Shown piece by piece: positions 63,195 through 64,000 of a DNA stretch of 64,000 nt. Source of the stretch: Aphrophora alni (lineage: Eukaryota > Arthropoda > Insecta > Hemiptera > Aphrophoridae). Every line of letters begins with the position of its first letter. The first letter of the stretch is position 1. The DNA is taken from contig OY740769.1 of NCBI GenBank assembly GCA_963513935.1, positions 105,441,762-105,505,761 of the forward strand, given 5' to 3'. The notes beneath the pieces are model-generated. The model saw nothing but the letters and a program-made list of their open reading frames with translations, was not told where the DNA came from and did not search any database. Position numbers and translations under genes: made by a program.

Positions 63195-63655
63195 GACATC
63201 TTTCTTGTGCATTTTACTGTTGGGAGTGTGAAACACCAGTAAAAAATACATTTTAATGATTTAACATTGTAATATATTCTCAAAGAAGAGTGTTTAACTT
63301 TTTAAAAGGAACGGAGACGAAACCAGTTCAACATTTCATTAATATTAAAATACAAAACTAATTTAACATTCTTTGCATTTTACCATTTTATGATTCTGTC
63401 TTATATTTCTCTGCTGATAAACATTTTTCTCGAACTTTACATAGATGTTGTAATAAGCATACATTTTATTTTCAGAAAATGTCAAACAGAGAAAAACATG
63501 TAAAAAATATGTGTTGGTCAAGTCTCTCAAAATTGTGGCAGAAGGGAAGGGAAGAACGAAGTACATATTTCATAATCGATATGTAATTCACCGGTTATAT
63601 TTACATTTACCCAAACTATTTCCATTCCGATGGTAAAATTTGGAGGTTTTTCACT
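63195..63655. repeat. Block D-F, copy 3
   Basis: Shares GATTTAACATTGTAATATATTC, GGAACGGAGACGAAACCAG, AAAACTAATTTAACATTCTTTG and GGTAAAATTTGGAGGTTTTT with copy 1. It is the best match to copy 1. Confidence 0.75.
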
Positions 63656-64000
63656 CAAAACAATGAGCGAAATAACGCTAAAAATCTATAAAGAAAATAA
63701 AATTTCCTAAACCATTTTATAAATACAAAAAATGAACCTGAGAGAAAATTCCGAGTCGCAAGCAGTAGATTAGAATGGAGATATTATGGCAAATATTTAC
63801 TTTAAAATTGTTTCGTTATATATGCTAGAGATTTGACTCTAGAAATGAAAATTTTCAATTTACAAAAGAACAGTAATTGAAATTCAATCGTCTTTCAACG
63901 GAATTGTTCAGTATTTTTAATAATGTTAAAAATAAAATTTGCAAAGAAAATTAGTAATATTTTTTCAGTAGTTTATAACATGGTTTATTAACTCCTTACG

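Larger units (their letters stand above)
58490..63660. repeat. Degenerate duplication array, unit 3
   Basis: Order here: A near 58705, B near 58799, D' near 59280-59480, E near 62030 (GACTAAATTTCCGGTCATCG), D near 63270 (AAGAGTGTTTAAC) and F near 63630 (GGTAAAATTTGGAGGTTTTT). It is expanded by a LINE relic, microsatellites and a GC-richer insert near 62640-63060. Spacing between equivalent blocks of units 2 and 3 drifts from 5.1 to 7.2 kb because of these insertions. Confidence 0.68.

Noticed and set aside
1..64000. CRISPR arrays, prokaryotic promoters and operons
   Set aside because: The direct repeats lack the regular short-repeat/unique-spacer pattern, and the gene structure is eukaryotic.

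Overview
The window is AT-rich eukaryotic DNA and most likely comes from an insect. The evidence is a multi-exon gene with GT-AG introns, long gene-poor stretches, and a typical arthropod mix of old transposons (mariner, Harbinger/PIF, jockey/CR1-like non-LTR elements, a Penelope-like element). I cannot name the species. It contains no prokaryotic operons, CRISPR array, rRNA or convincing tRNA.

Layout. 1-11.3 kb holds the 5' half of an ankyrin-repeat gene on the minus strand. Its start codon is at 10965, and four coding exons (10567-10965, 4780-4953, 2884-3085, 948-1099) join in frame and run off the left edge. Its introns carry a mariner relic (about 3.23-4.36 kb), a non-LTR scrap (5.2-5.4 kb), a 717-bp element with long inverted arms (6307-7023) and a small inverted-repeat element (158-412). 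11.3-22 kb is intergenic with a Penelope-like GIY-YIG remnant (12.6-13.5 kb), the first exon of a Harbinger transposase without its catalytic exon (about 14.9-15.5 kb) and a decayed jockey/CR1-like reverse transcriptase (19.9-21.6 kb). 22-31 kb is repeat-rich: an unassigned coding-like relic (22.66-23.27 kb), a 103-bp tandem satellite (23.9-24.3 kb), a 280-bp fold-back element (26.6-26.9 kb) and a large nested repeat cluster (27.8-30.9 kb). In that cluster, G-rich blocks with CACGTG and TGACGTCA words alternate with a sub-repeat of about 115 bp.

31-45 kb is mostly featureless AT-rich sequence. It holds an RNase H-type tail of a retroelement (33.2-33.5 kb), a possible LINE/SINE tail (35.0-35.4 kb), an 84-codon open stretch of unknown origin (39.98-40.23 kb) and an isolated exon-like segment (42.04-42.19 kb). 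45-63.7 kb is an eroded array of at least three multi-kilobase duplications. Shared blocks recur in the same order (near 45.2, 53.6 and 58.7 kb; 51.1, 56.1 and 63.2 kb), interrupted by a fold-back element at 49.7 kb and retroelement scraps at 50.1 and 59.6 kb.

The only gene I regard as probably functional is the ankyrin-repeat gene. The rest is transposon debris and repeat structure. The most unusual structures are the nested G-rich repeat cluster, the multi-kilobase degenerate tandem array, and the unassigned coding relics at 22.7-23.3, 40.0 and 42.0 kb.
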